In this document: positions 25,636-34,107 of the stretch, piece after piece
How the letters are laid out: every line of letters starts with the position of its first letter
How positions within the stretch are numbered: position 1 is the first letter of the stretch
NCBI GenBank assembly: GCA_937925925.1
Contig: CALANA010000068.1
Span: forward strand, 1 to 53,440
Reading direction: 5' to 3'
DNA length: 53,440 nucleotides
From: an uncultured Chloroflexales bacterium
Lineage (GTDB): Bacteria > Chloroflexota > Chloroflexia > Chloroflexales > Chloroflexaceae
The notes under the pieces: generated by a model
What the model saw: only the letters and a program-made list of their open reading frames with translations
Databases searched by the model: none
What the model was told of the DNA's origin: nothing
Position numbers and translations under genes: made by a program

Positions 25636-26298
25636 ATGCGAACAGCCGACGGTCTCTCGCAACGACAAGAACGTATCCTGGCCTACATCCATGAGTTTAT
25701 GCACCGACATGGCTATCCACCCTCTATTCGTGATATTCAGACCGATTTGAAGATTTCATCGACTTCAGTGGTCGCATACAATTTGAAGGCGCTTCAGGAG
25801 AAAGGCAAGTTGAATCGGGACGGCAAAGTATCGCGTGGCATCACGCTGCCTAACCAGGTTGCTGGTGCCCAGCCAATCAACCACATACGGTATCATCGTG
25901 TGCCCATGCTCGGAGTGATTACGGCCGGTAGTCCCCTCCCAAACCCGGAAGATACCACAACAACTGACCATGATGTGATTGAAGTTCCGGCTGAACTGGC
26001 TCCCGAAGACAAATTGAAGGATGTCTACGCCTTGCGTGTCCGTGGTCAATCAATGATCGATGCGCTGATTGATGACAACGACATTGTTCTGTTACGCTTT
26101 CAGGAAACGGCTGAGAATGGGCAGATGGTGGCGGCTATGCTGCTGGACGAGAACGCGGTGACGCTCAAGAAGTTCTACCACGAAGGACAGCGTATTCGTC
26201 TGCAACCTGCAAACACCACGATGGAGCCAATCTATGCTGTTCCCGAAAATGTGCGCATTCAAGGACGCGTCGTAGGGGTGCTACGCTCACTGGTGTAA
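25636..26298 (+). CDS. lexA: LexA repressor
   Basis: A 220-residue SOS repressor. N-terminal winged helix (SQRQERILAYIHEFMHRHGY, PPSIRDIQTDL) and C-terminal S24 peptidase domain. The self-cleavage site is Ala97-Gly98 (VITAGSP), the catalytic Ser139 is in RGQSMID and Lys178 in AVTLKKF, so autoproteolysis is expected. The start MRTADGLSQRQ follows AAAGGGACAAC; the 16 upstream codons were rejected. The promoter and a candidate operator lie 130-180 bases upstream. Convergent with the mevalonate operon. Confidence 0.95.
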   Translation: MRTADGLSQRQERILAYIHEFMHRHGYPPSIRDIQTDLKISSTSVVAYNLKALQEKGKLNRDGKVSRGITLPNQVAGAQPINHIRYHRVPMLGVITAGSPLPNPEDTTTTDHDVIEVPAELAPEDKLKDVYALRVRGQSMIDALIDDNDIVLLRFQETAENGQMVAAMLLDENAVTLKKFYHEGQRIRLQPANTTMEPIYAVPENVRIQGRVVGVLRSLV

Positions 26299-26349
26299 CA
26301 GTCTGCGCTCACGTGCAGGTTTTCTATCCCAAACTCGTTGTGATGCGAA

Positions 26350-26377
26350 ATGGCGGGGCACCCCCGGGCGTGCCCCG
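26350..26377. terminator. GC-rich hairpin between lexA and DUF35 gene
   Basis: GCGGGGCAC and GTGCCCCGC form a 9-bp stem around CCCCGGGC between convergent genes. There is no T-run; a bidirectional terminator is possible but unproven. Confidence 0.4.
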
Positions 26378-26484
26378 CTGGCAGGAGGAGACCCACGGTC
26401 GTGCGCTCCCCCCTGCGGGCGCATCAGGACGCCGCACCGGCACATGACATATCCTGCCACTCTCTACAATGCTTAAAAACCGTC

Positions 26485-26880
26485 TTAACGCAGAACGGGA
26501 CGAAACTTGTAGCCATACACTAGCAACCCGTCCTCACCCATGTCTTTCAACCGGCGCGTCACCATCTCAACTGGCTGGCCGATTGCCAGATCCGCTTCAG
26601 CACAATCCGTAAGCTGGGCACTAACCAGCGGGCCTTCGACCAGTTTCACCAGCGCGACAGGATAGGGGCCGATCTGCTCAAAGCCTGTGGCGGCCTGGCG
26701 CAACACCGCAAAGCTGTAGATTTCGCCCTGACCACTAAACACAAATGGCTCCCACACATCCGTGTCTTCACCTGGGATCGCTGGTTGGGCCGGAAACCGC
26801 ACATCCCCGGTTACACGATGGCGCTGCCCTTCCAGACGATAGCGGGCGGCTTTTTGTCGCCAATGCTTTGCAAGATCCAT
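26485..26880 (-). CDS. DUF35 OB-fold protein of the mevalonate cluster, zinc-ribbon cysteines lost
   Basis: A 131-residue protein starting after GAGGAGTAACTTGT. C-terminal OB fold is recognisable (GEIYSFAVLRQAATGFEQIG, PYPVALVKLVEGPLVSAQL, IGQPVEMVTRRL, GYKFRP). In archaea DUF35 proteins hold acetoacetyl-CoA thiolase and HMG-CoA synthase together so the intermediate is passed on. The N-terminal ribbon normally has four Cys after RYxLxG; here the equivalent RYRLEGQRHRVTGDVRFPAQ has none, so zinc is probably not bound. Last gene of the HMGR-HMGS-thiolase-like-DUF35 run, 47 bases after the thiolase-like gene. Confidence 0.82.
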   Translation of the reverse strand: MDLAKHWRQKAARYRLEGQRHRVTGDVRFPAQPAIPGEDTDVWEPFVFSGQGEIYSFAVLRQAATGFEQIGPYPVALVKLVEGPLVSAQLTDCAEADLAIGQPVEMVTRRLKDMGEDGLLVYGYKFRPVLR

Positions 26881-26927
26881 ACAAGTTACTCCTCATAGTA
26901 CAACAAGCGCCGAATACCTGAACGGTC

Positions 26928-28100
26928 TCAGCGTTCTGTATTCACCAGAATATGGGTGACCGCTGTTGCGCCTACACCGCCAAGGCACTGGGCAAAGGCG
27001 ACCTGTGCATCTTTGACCTGAGCCGCACCAGCAGTACCGCGCAATTGACGCACTAACTCTACGACCTGGTAGACGCCACTCGCGCCGCCAATATCACCCC
27101 GCGCCTTATAGCCACCACCAGTCGCCAGCGGCGTCGCACCCGTCGGCGTAATACCACCGTCGGCAGCGTGACGCGGCGCGGTTCCTCGTTCCACAAAGCC
27201 ACTGGCTTCGAGCGCCAGCGCAGCGGCAATGCCATGCGGATCCGTCAACTCCAGTACATCTATGTCCGCATGGGTCAGGTTGGCCTGACGTAAAGCGGTC
27301 GTTGCGCTCTGTTGCACCGCGTCCAACCACAGCAGATCGCGGCGGGCATGCAATGCATGCGTATCGGTAGCGAGCGCACTGGCCGCAATCTGAATTGTCG
27401 GCAAACCCAATTCGCGTGCCCGGCGCTCGGAAGCCAGCAACAGCACAGCGGCACCATCGGCCAGTGAGGAACAATCGAGCATATTCAGGGGTGACGCAAC
27501 CTGCCCTGCCTTGCGATACTTGTCGGCGTTGATCGCAAAGCGATACAGTGCCCCAGGATTGCTGGCAGCATTCGCATGCGCATTGACTGGAAAAGGGGCA
27601 AACGCATCCGCCATATAGCCATATTCATGCATATAGCGACGCATCAGCAACGCCCACTGCGCCGTCAATGTCAAGCCCTGTTCGGCCTCAAAGTCTGAGT
27701 CCGTAGCCAGCGCCAGACCAGCCTCAACTTCGGGGTCAAGCTTGTCCGTTACCTTCTCAACGCCAATCACGGCCACCAGATCATGGACGCCAGCCATAAT
27801 CGCCATAGCCGCCTGTCGAAGCGCCACTCCCCCACTGGCACCGGCCGCCTCAACACGGAGCGCCTCAATGCCCGCCAGACCGGTGGCTGTCGCTAGAAAA
27901 GCGCCCAGTTGAGATTGTCCCGCCAGCGCTTCACCCAGCGCATTGGCGACATACAGAGCACCAATGTCTGGTGGGGCAACGGCCGGAGCTACTTCTTGCA
28001 GCGCCGCACTGAATGCCTCAAGCGCTAAATCAGTCAGCGTGCGCGTATAGTGTTCGGCAACGGGTGTTGTGCCCGTGCCGATAATAAAAACAGTGTGCAT
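26928..28100 (-). CDS. Archaeal-type thiolase homologue lacking catalytic residues
   Basis: A 390-residue protein of the SCP2/archaeal acetoacetyl-CoA thiolase family, starting MHTVFIIGTGTTPV after AAGGAG. Fold landmarks are all present (LRVEAAGASGGVALRQA, VIGVEKVTD, MLDCSSLADGAAVLLL, ALEASGF, GGVGATAVTHIL). The catalytic positions are changed: the nucleophile Cys in VEAACASGG is Gly87 (codon GGT, one step from TGT); the HD motif before the helix reads LELTDPHG (Thr286); and the GHP His motif reads ARGDIGG (Asp336). It is therefore unlikely to condense acetyl-CoA. Its position between HMGS and DUF35 suggests a structural or CoA-binding role in their complex. Confidence 0.87.
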   Translation of the reverse strand: MHTVFIIGTGTTPVAEHYTRTLTDLALEAFSAALQEVAPAVAPPDIGALYVANALGEALAGQSQLGAFLATATGLAGIEALRVEAAGASGGVALRQAAMAIMAGVHDLVAVIGVEKVTDKLDPEVEAGLALATDSDFEAEQGLTLTAQWALLMRRYMHEYGYMADAFAPFPVNAHANAASNPGALYRFAINADKYRKAGQVASPLNMLDCSSLADGAAVLLLASERRARELGLPTIQIAASALATDTHALHARRDLLWLDAVQQSATTALRQANLTHADIDVLELTDPHGIAAALALEASGFVERGTAPRHAADGGITPTGATPLATGGGYKARGDIGGASGVYQVVELVRQLRGTAGAAQVKDAQVAFAQCLGGVGATAVTHILVNTER

Positions 28101-28180
28101 CGCATGGTCTCCTTGACCAGATATGATACCTTGCGGCAAAAGGAGCGTAATCCACTCCACTCATCTCCTCTGGCAGCAGG

Positions 28181-29230
28181 TTAGCCTAACACCAGTTCAT
28201 TCCGCCATTTCACGTACACTGCATAATCTACAAACTCCTGGCGCGCCAGGTAGGAAGACATGAGTGGAGCGCGGTTACGACGTTCGAGCAAGGTCGGGGT
28301 GACGACAATCGAGTAGGCATCACTCCCGGCACTGCTGCCATACGTCGTCATAAAAATGGTATCGCCTGGTTGAGCCACATCCAGGGTGGCACACAGGCCC
28401 GCCAGCGCGATTGCCGAGTAGGTGTTGCCTATCTGGGGCGATAGCAGGCCGGGCGCAATCTGGGCATTGCTGAACCCCAGTTGTTTGGCCACTGACTGCG
28501 GAAACTTGGCGTTGGGTTGATGAAAGATCGCATAAGTATAATCGGCTGGTGTACGCCCCAATTTGTCGAGCAAGCGCGTGGCAGCACTACGAATATGGTG
28601 AAAATAGGCTGGTTCACCGGTAAAGCGATGACCATGCACCGGATAGGGCCGATCCGCACGGCGGAAGAAGTCCGGCGTATCAGTGACATACGAAAGCGTC
28701 GCTTCGATGACGGCCACTGACTGCTCGGCTGGCCCGATCAGCAGCGCGGCGGCACCGGCAGAAGCGGTATACTCCAGCGCATCACCAGGGCGACCCTGGG
28801 CGGTATCGGCCCCAATCGCCAGCGCGTAGTCGGCCATGCCACTGCCAACCAGACCCATACTGGCGGTCATCGCCTCACTACCAGCTTTGCAGGCAAACTC
28901 CCAATCGGCGGCACTGATCCAGGGCGTAGTACCCAATGCTTCGGCTACCACCGTACCACTCGGTTTTACGCTATAGGGATGACTTTCGCTGCCCACCCAT
29001 ACCGCGCTCAGGGCCGTGGCCGGAAGCGCAGCACGGGCCAGGGCATTGCGTGCTGCCTCAATCGACATTGTAATCGTGTCTTCATCGGGGCCAGGCACAC
29101 TCTTGGCATCAACTGGCACCCCCCCCTGACCATCCGTCCAGATACGGGCGATTTCTTTGCCCGCAATACGATAACGTGGTACATACACACCATAGCCTAC
29201 CAGTCCTACTGGACGATCTGGCTGCTTCAT
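28181..29230 (-). CDS. Hydroxymethylglutaryl-CoA synthase, archaeal type
   Basis: A 349-residue enzyme that condenses acetoacetyl-CoA with acetyl-CoA to HMG-CoA, the second step of the mevalonate pathway. The catalytic set is intact: Glu82 in VGSESHPYSV, Cys114 in WEFACKAGSEA and His237 in IFHQPNAKFP. Length is that of archaeal HMGS, shorter than the ~450-residue eukaryotic type. GGAGTAGACGCTT precedes the ATG. It follows HMGR across a 350-base gap that contains a miniature element and precedes the thiolase-like gene by 80 bases. Confidence 0.93.
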   Translation of the reverse strand: MKQPDRPVGLVGYGVYVPRYRIAGKEIARIWTDGQGGVPVDAKSVPGPDEDTITMSIEAARNALARAALPATALSAVWVGSESHPYSVKPSGTVVAEALGTTPWISAADWEFACKAGSEAMTASMGLVGSGMADYALAIGADTAQGRPGDALEYTASAGAAALLIGPAEQSVAVIEATLSYVTDTPDFFRRADRPYPVHGHRFTGEPAYFHHIRSAATRLLDKLGRTPADYTYAIFHQPNAKFPQSVAKQLGFSNAQIAPGLLSPQIGNTYSAIALAGLCATLDVAQPGDTIFMTTYGSSAGSDAYSIVVTPTLLERRNRAPLMSSYLARQEFVDYAVYVKWRNELVLG

Positions 29231-29356
29231 AAGCGTCTACTCCATATTCTTTACAGGTTATCAGGTTACACCAGCTTCGGCTCGATATCGTAATAACACA
29301 GTCTCGAGTTTGTTCAGACTGGGAGTCCTGGCTTCAGGCGGAGGAATGTTTCGTAT

Positions 29357-29500
29357 CGGCTGATAAAAGTTGACCATTGCATCCAGATACACCCGAATCA
29401 GCGTCCCGGCTTGAGCCGGGTCAGCGTTGCCACGCCACACTATAGACGATAGCCTGACAGACGCACGCCCTATCCGAACTTTTTCAACTTTTATCAGCCG
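29357..29500. mobile_element. Miniature inverted-repeat element inside the mevalonate cluster
   Basis: Perfect 17-bp terminal inverted repeats, CGGCTGATAAAAGTTGA (29357-29373) and its complement (29484-29500), enclose 144 bases with no ORF. Each side is flanked by GTAT (29353-29356, 29501-29504), which may be a 4-bp target duplication. It separates HMGR from HMGS. Confidence 0.75.
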
Positions 29501-29580
29501 GTATGCCTGAGGTCAATAGCCGGATTCAGCCGATCTGGTGATACTCAGTGCGTGTCGTTTCGCTGTGTTGCGCTACTCTT

Positions 29581-30894
29581 CTACGACGCACCAATTTCCA
29601 ACTCTGGCCCATAGAGCGCCGAGAGCAGTGCCTCGGCACGAGCCGGCTTGATATTGCGCTCTTGCACCATACGATGAGCGACTTGCTCAACCAGTGGCCC
29701 TGTGGCCCCTGCGGCCATGGCGATCTGCCGAGCGTGCAAACCCATATGCCCACGCTGAATGCCTTCGGTTGCCAGGGCACGCATGGCCGCCAGATTACTG
29801 GCGAGGCCCGCACAGACGCACACCTCGGCCAGTTCATTGGCCGTCTTCACGCCCAGTAACTTGAGCGCCGCCTGAGCAGTGGGATGCACTTTCGTTGCTC
29901 CACCAACGATGCCGACCGCCAGCGGAATTTCGAGCGTTCCCACTAGATTGCCAGCAGCATCACGCTCCCAGACACTCATCGAGGTGTAATGACCATCGCG
30001 GCTGGCATAGGCATGCGCCCCGGCTTCAACCGCACGCCAGTCGTTGCCAGTAGCAATCAGCACCGGATCAATGCCATTCATAATGCCCTTGTTATGGGTG
30101 GTGGCGCGATAGGGATCGACAGCGGCAAAAGAGTAAGCCCATAGAATGCCCTCGATCACCTCTTCTCCGCTCAGACCGTCACGTTCTAACGCAGCCGGGG
30201 GGACAACTGCCCGCGCACACGCCAGGCGGCGGTCGCTCAGGTTAGAGAGAATGCGCAAATATGCTCGCCCACCAGTGATAGTCTCTAGACGGGGAGCAAT
30301 CGTTTCACACATACTGTTAATCGCATTGGCCCCCATAGCATCGCGGCAGTCAACGATCAGATGCACAATTAGCATCGGCCCCATGGGGCTGGATGCAAAA
30401 TAGCGGGTCTCAATATCACGTGCCCCACCCCCCAGGCGTGACAGGCTGGCACTCTGTGCATTCGCCAGCGCCAGAAGCTCATCTTTATGTTCCAGAATAG
30501 CCAGGACAGCCCTTTCCGGTGAAGCGAGATCAACCAGTTGCACCTGACCAATCATTAAAGGCTCGGTGCTGCTGGCTTGAAAGCCACCGCCAGCGCGTAC
30601 CAGGCGGGCGGCATAACTGGCACCGGCAACGATCGATGGTTCTTCAACGACCATTGGCACCAGCACATCGCGCCCATTAATAAGAAAATTCGTGGCGATG
30701 CCGAGTGGCAAATTGAAGGTACCCACCACATTTTCGATCATCTTGTCTGCTCGTTCCAATGGGAGGGAACCGTTACCACCTTGTAACGTCAGCAGTTCCT
30801 CTTCGTTCAATCCATCAAAGGCACCGACCATCTGGAGGCGCTCCGAGGGGGAGAGTTGATAGAATCCTTGCAGCCGTGAGTTTTTTGTTCCCAT
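29581..30894 (-). CDS. Hydroxymethylglutaryl-CoA reductase, class II type
   Basis: A ~437-residue enzyme reducing HMG-CoA to mevalonate. Seen: [15 protein letters not shown] at the start (typical of class II), catalytic Glu in [25 protein letters not shown], the Lys-containing [13 protein letters not shown], and catalytic His in [11 protein letters not shown]. The start used (ATG 30894) gives the conserved opening; an in-frame ATG at 30921 is an alternative. No membrane anchor, as expected for bacterial forms. First gene of the mevalonate run. NADH versus NADPH preference cannot be judged. Confidence 0.94.
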   Translation of the reverse strand: MGTKNSRLQGFYQLSPSERLQMVGAFDGLNEEELLTLQGGNGSLPLERADKMIENVVGTFNLPLGIATNFLINGRDVLVPMVVEEPSIVAGASYAARLVRAGGGFQASSTEPLMIGQVQLVDLASPERAVLAILEHKDELLALANAQSASLSRLGGGARDIETRYFASSPMGPMLIVHLIVDCRDAMGANAINSMCETIAPRLETITGGRAYLRILSNLSDRRLACARAVVPPAALERDGLSGEEVIEGILWAYSFAAVDPYRATTHNKGIMNGIDPVLIATGNDWRAVEAGAHAYASRDGHYTSMSVWERDAAGNLVGTLEIPLAVGIVGGATKVHPTAQAALKLLGVKTANELAEVCVCAGLASNLAAMRALATEGIQRGHMGLHARQIAMAAGATGPLVEQVAHRMVQERNIKPARAEALLSALYGPELEIGAS

Positions 30895-31489
30895 AAGTTC
30901 TAGTATAATCCTTGATTGCATTCAGCACACTGCGTGCTTTGAACCAGACCCACATAATGTCTGTATGCCCATGCTCGGTGTGCAATGTTGTGTTTTCTTA
31001 TATGTACAAGATCGCTACACCGAGATGCTGCTTGTGATGCGTAACACGAACGGTTTTGATGCAAGCATTGTATCATGAAAGTGTCTCAGAAAGCCACAAA
31101 AAAGCTACCAAAAGCTATCAATCCCCTGTCTTATGCTGTCAGAAAGAGATCGGGCAATCCGAACATTTGCAGTATTCCCTGGTGCTACAATCGCGAGTCA
31201 CAGCATTGCAACCAGTCAGGATACCTCACCTGGTTACGGTCTCTATGGCATATAGTCAAATTTAACGCAACCAGATGATCGGCTAGCTCACTTTATAGAA
31301 GGGCGACGATGGCTTGACGCCTATACCCTGTTCACCTGCGGCTGTATGGAAGAAAGGTGTTTTGTTGGAACGACCACGTACTGTGTGTGAAGAACTGGAG
31401 TCCCGGCTTGACTCGGGACGGAGCAAGACTCCGAGTCAAGCCGGGACTCCGATGCACAACGAGTATCCGTTTGCTCTATCCTGGTAGCA
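30895..31489. other. Intergenic region with hairpin and tiny coding remnant
   Basis: 30967-31077 can be read as MPMLGVQCCVFLYVQDRYTE then MLLVMRNTNGFDA, which faintly resembles the N-terminal strand of Nudix proteins, but it stops after 37 codons. 31397-31416 and 31431-31450 are perfect 20-bp inverted arms (GGAGTCCCGGCTTGACTCGG) around a 14-base loop. The 31330-31380 stretch shares TTGTTGGAACGACC with 24815. Confidence 0.5.
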
Positions 31490-32035
31490 TCACGGCGATG
31501 ACGATCCATACCTTGCGATGCGCTGCCGCAGTCGGCACGCCAGATAGGGGCTGGCAGTATGCAATGCAGCAAAGATTTGTTCAGCTTCGTCCCGATACTG
31601 CCCAATTTTCGTTGCACTCCAGGTAGCTGGCGGCGACTGCAGATTGGTAATGCGATCAGCCAGTTTGACTTTCCAGACTGCGAGGGGTTGCTGCTTGATG
31701 CGCATCAAACTATCGGCCATCCGGGTCGCTTTGGGAAGTGCCGAGTTTTTGCTCAAGGCCTGTACACCTTGAGCCACTGCCTTCCCAAAGGTGTGTTCCA
31801 GTTCAGCATAGGAAACGAGCGTATCTTCTAATACATCATGGAGCAACGCACACTGGATCGCCAGGTCGCCGTCGGGATCAGGCTCGTGGCTCAAGGCAGC
31901 CATAATCTCCATACTCACCAGACTAATATGTACGATATAGGGCAGCACTGTGCCAGGCACAAGCTGTTCATGATGAGCATGAGCAGCAAACATATAGGCG
32001 CGAACGTAGCGCTCTTGTGACCATGGACTAGACAT
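31490..32035 (-). CDS. HD-domain phosphohydrolase (RelA/SpoT hydrolase-like)
   Basis: A ~181-residue protein starting MSSPWSQERYVRAYMFAAHA, with AAGGAG 12 bases upstream; the ATG at 32086 was rejected. It has the HD order of SpoT/MESH1-type hydrolases: AHAHHEQLVPGTVLPYIVH, then ALLHDVLEDT with the HD pair, KNSALPK and KLADRITNLQ. Such stand-alone domains hydrolyse (p)ppGpp or related nucleotides. No synthetase domain is attached. The exact substrate is inferred from the family. Confidence 0.83.
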   Translation of the reverse strand: MSSPWSQERYVRAYMFAAHAHHEQLVPGTVLPYIVHISLVSMEIMAALSHEPDPDGDLAIQCALLHDVLEDTLVSYAELEHTFGKAVAQGVQALSKNSALPKATRMADSLMRIKQQPLAVWKVKLADRITNLQSPPATWSATKIGQYRDEAEQIFAALHTASPYLACRLRQRIARYGSSSP

Positions 32036-32174
32036 TGTGGGGCATTGCTCCTTTGCTATTAAGTAGGTGTCAATTTGTTTGTGCAACAGTGGCTGTCTGG
32101 CCTAACCCTTTCTGATGGGGTATGATAGTTTTTGACAGTTCGTCGAAGTAACAAAAACGTATTGATACCTACTT

Positions 32175-32315
32175 ATACCGTTTTGACGTGAACCGGGAAG
32201 CATGCTGTTGGCGCAGCGGCGACAATCATTGCTCCTTTGCCCCTCCCCGCCGCGACGCAGGCACATGGGAGGACAAATGGCAAGCACATGCGGAAGAGTC
32301 ACGTCGAAACGGTAT
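32175..32315. mobile_element. Short member of the ATACC-end element family
   Basis: Terminal repeats ATACCGTTTTGACGTGAA (left) and its near complement ending ACGTCGAAACGGTAT (right) enclose 141 bases. The interior differs from the 278-base copy at 32586, so it is a deleted or diverged member. Confidence 0.75.
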
Positions 32316-32585
32316 TACCTACGCTACGGCGAAAATGAGAAACCAGCAGTGCGTAGCTTCCTCACTGCTGTAGGCGAAAAAGACGGTTGGTTCAAGCGAA
32401 CCGTGTACGTCCTGTAATCTAACAGGACATACACGTATAATATAACAAACATATCTAGCAAGCGTATTGCAGTTGTAAACGTGGCGTCGAAGCTTCAGCC
32501 TGGACAGAGCGCTCCCAGCGTCAAGACGGGACTCCGGTCTTTACAACTCATTCAGGCTTACTATAATTGGCACTCAAGACAGCTT

Positions 32586-32863
32586 ATACCGTTTTGACTT
32601 GAACATTCCGCATGTTCTTGCCATTCCTACTCCACTGAGACTACGTCTCGGTGGGAGGGCGGGGGCCGCAGGCCCCCGCCCATGTTCCTGTTCTGGTGCG
32701 GCGCGGCTTCTCCGCGCCGCACCAGAAAGGGGATTTCGGCGTAGAGGCGTTGCATGCAACGCCTCTACGCCCCGCGACAGCTCGTTCTAGGGGAAGTCTC
32801 GTTGTCGTATGAGCAAGCATAAGACAGACCAACGGATGCGGAAGGTCGAAGTCAAATTGGTAT
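32586..32863. mobile_element. Full-length palindromic miniature element (ATACC-end family)
   Basis: Imperfect ~30-bp terminal inverted repeats begin ATACCGTTTTGACTTGAACA and end GTCAAATTGGTAT. Inside are three hairpins: GGCGGGGGCC/GGCCCCCGCC, a 16-bp stem at 32691-32727, and the 34-nt palindrome at 32738-32771. It encodes no protein. The copy at 1-193 aligns from the second arm of the first hairpin to the end. Confidence 0.85.
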
Positions 32864-32994
32864 TACTGGTGGCAATGCGAGGCACGCGCATTTTCGCATG
32901 CTCAGGACAGACCGAAGCGATCCGCCTGATATACGGCGGTTCCCGTTCACACTGGATGTAGGAAGGTTTCGTTGTATATCAGGAGGAAAAACCC

Positions 32995-33201
32995 GTGGCC
33001 CGATTGAAAATTGTCTGCACGAGTTGTACCGAACATCTGGTGATCTGGGGTACACACGACGATCTGGTCGTGAACCTCACCACAGAACGCCTGGCACGAG
33101 CAGCGCGCTGTCCAACCTGTGGAGCAATCCTCGAACGCTGGCCTGTGGTGCAAACCAGCGACAAAACCCGGCTGACTGGCCAGGCGGTTCAACGTCCATA
33201 A
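32995..33201 (+). CDS. Small zinc-ribbon protein
   Basis: A 68-residue protein with GTG start preceded by a strong AGGAGGAAAAACCC ribosome site. CTSC (8-11) and CPTC (39-42) form a CxxC...CxxC zinc ribbon around a strand-rich core (EHLVIWGTHDDLVVNLT). The C-terminal tail is basic. I do not recognise the family. It stands alone between miniature elements, and the good start site argues that it is expressed. Confidence 0.75.
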   Translation: MARLKIVCTSCTEHLVIWGTHDDLVVNLTTERLARAARCPTCGAILERWPVVQTSDKTRLTGQAVQRP

Positions 33202-33346
33202 TCCACTGCCACGTATATAATAATTCTCCATGACCAGACATACGCGGTGGGTCGTTCTGTGCTATCAGCCAGACAAGTTGGCGGAGTCTCTGTTTTTTGC
33301 ATATCTGCCCTCACTCCTATGCAATATAGATGCTCACTGTCCTCGC

Positions 33347-33465
33347 GTAACCGTTCAGGTGGGGTGGTTGGGCGGGGCACGACCCCGCCCGGAGGTTCCC
33401 GGGGGTTGCGCGGGGGCCTGCGGCCCCCGCACCCCCCGCTAGTGAAAGTCCTCCTGAACGGTTAC
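33347..33465. mobile_element. 119-bp miniature element with 8-bp target duplication
   Basis: Perfect 13-bp terminal inverted repeats GTAACCGTTCAGG / CCTGAACGGTTAC. The flanks GTCCTCGC (33339-33346) and GTCCTCGC (33466-33473) are exact direct repeats, the footprint of a transposition event. The interior is GC-rich with a GGGGGCC/GGCCCCC palindrome and no gene. The right edge of the window holds another copy in the opposite orientation. Confidence 0.9.
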
Positions 33466-33594
33466 GTCCTCGCAGCCAGGATGTTCACCCACATCAGGCG
33501 TCGCTCGTGGTACAATAAAAACATCTGCATGTCGATACTATTGTCATCCTTTCCTGTATGTTTGCACTGAATAAAGCAAGCCTATCCCAATGGT

Positions 33595-33709
33595 CAACAG
33601 AAGTCCAGGCTACAGCCTGGAAAGAGCGGTTCCCAGACTGTGCGGTCTATCAGCAGTGGCGTTGGCGATACTCAGGGCGGTGCCCAGGCTACAGCCTGGA
33701 CTCCTGTTG
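33595..33709. repeat. Inverted-repeat element with CCAGGCTACAGCCTGG arms
   Basis: Left arm CAACAGAAGTCCAGGCTACA... (33595-33620) and right arm (33684-33709) are complementary at about 23 of 26 positions. Each arm also contains its own near-palindrome. No gene inside. Confidence 0.7.
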
Positions 33710-33839
33710 CGTACAACTCATGCACACAACTTACACGGTGGGTCATCTGCCGACCGTTTTCGCCTGCAACAGCGTGGAAAAAGAGAGTATTAGGACTTAC
33801 GCAAAACTGGGCATTGACGATTTCAGCAAAAGCCAATAT

Positions 33840-34014
33840 AGTCAGGACGTACGCGGTATTATGCTCACCTCGCCTTTTCGCCGGAGTTTACCCTGAGCGA
33901 AGCCGAACGGGGTAAACTCCGGCGAAAAAGCTTGTCCCGTTCGACTGCGCTCAGGGCAAGCTCTGAGCGTCGTCGAAGGAACGTTGGGTTCACGCGACGG
34001 CGTACGTCCTGACT
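33840..34014. mobile_element. 175-bp miniature element with AGTCAGGACGTACGC ends
   Basis: Perfect 15-bp terminal inverted repeats. The interior has a long hairpin (CGCCGGAGTTTACCC and complement) and a TTGTCCCGTTCGACTGCG segment also seen near 18110. Ends of the same type occur singly at about 18045, 24830, 32410, 50873 and 53367. Confidence 0.8.
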
Positions 34015-34107
34015 ATGTACCGCTCTGCCGAAGGGAAAAAGACGGGAGCGACGAGTGACCGCGTAACTCGTGTCATTGAGGCTTGCTATATAAAGGAGCC
34101 AGCTTTT

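Noticed and set aside
33558-33896. 112-codon plus-strand ORF
   Set aside because: It runs through inverted-repeat elements (33595-33709, 33840 on) and contains their palindromes in translation.
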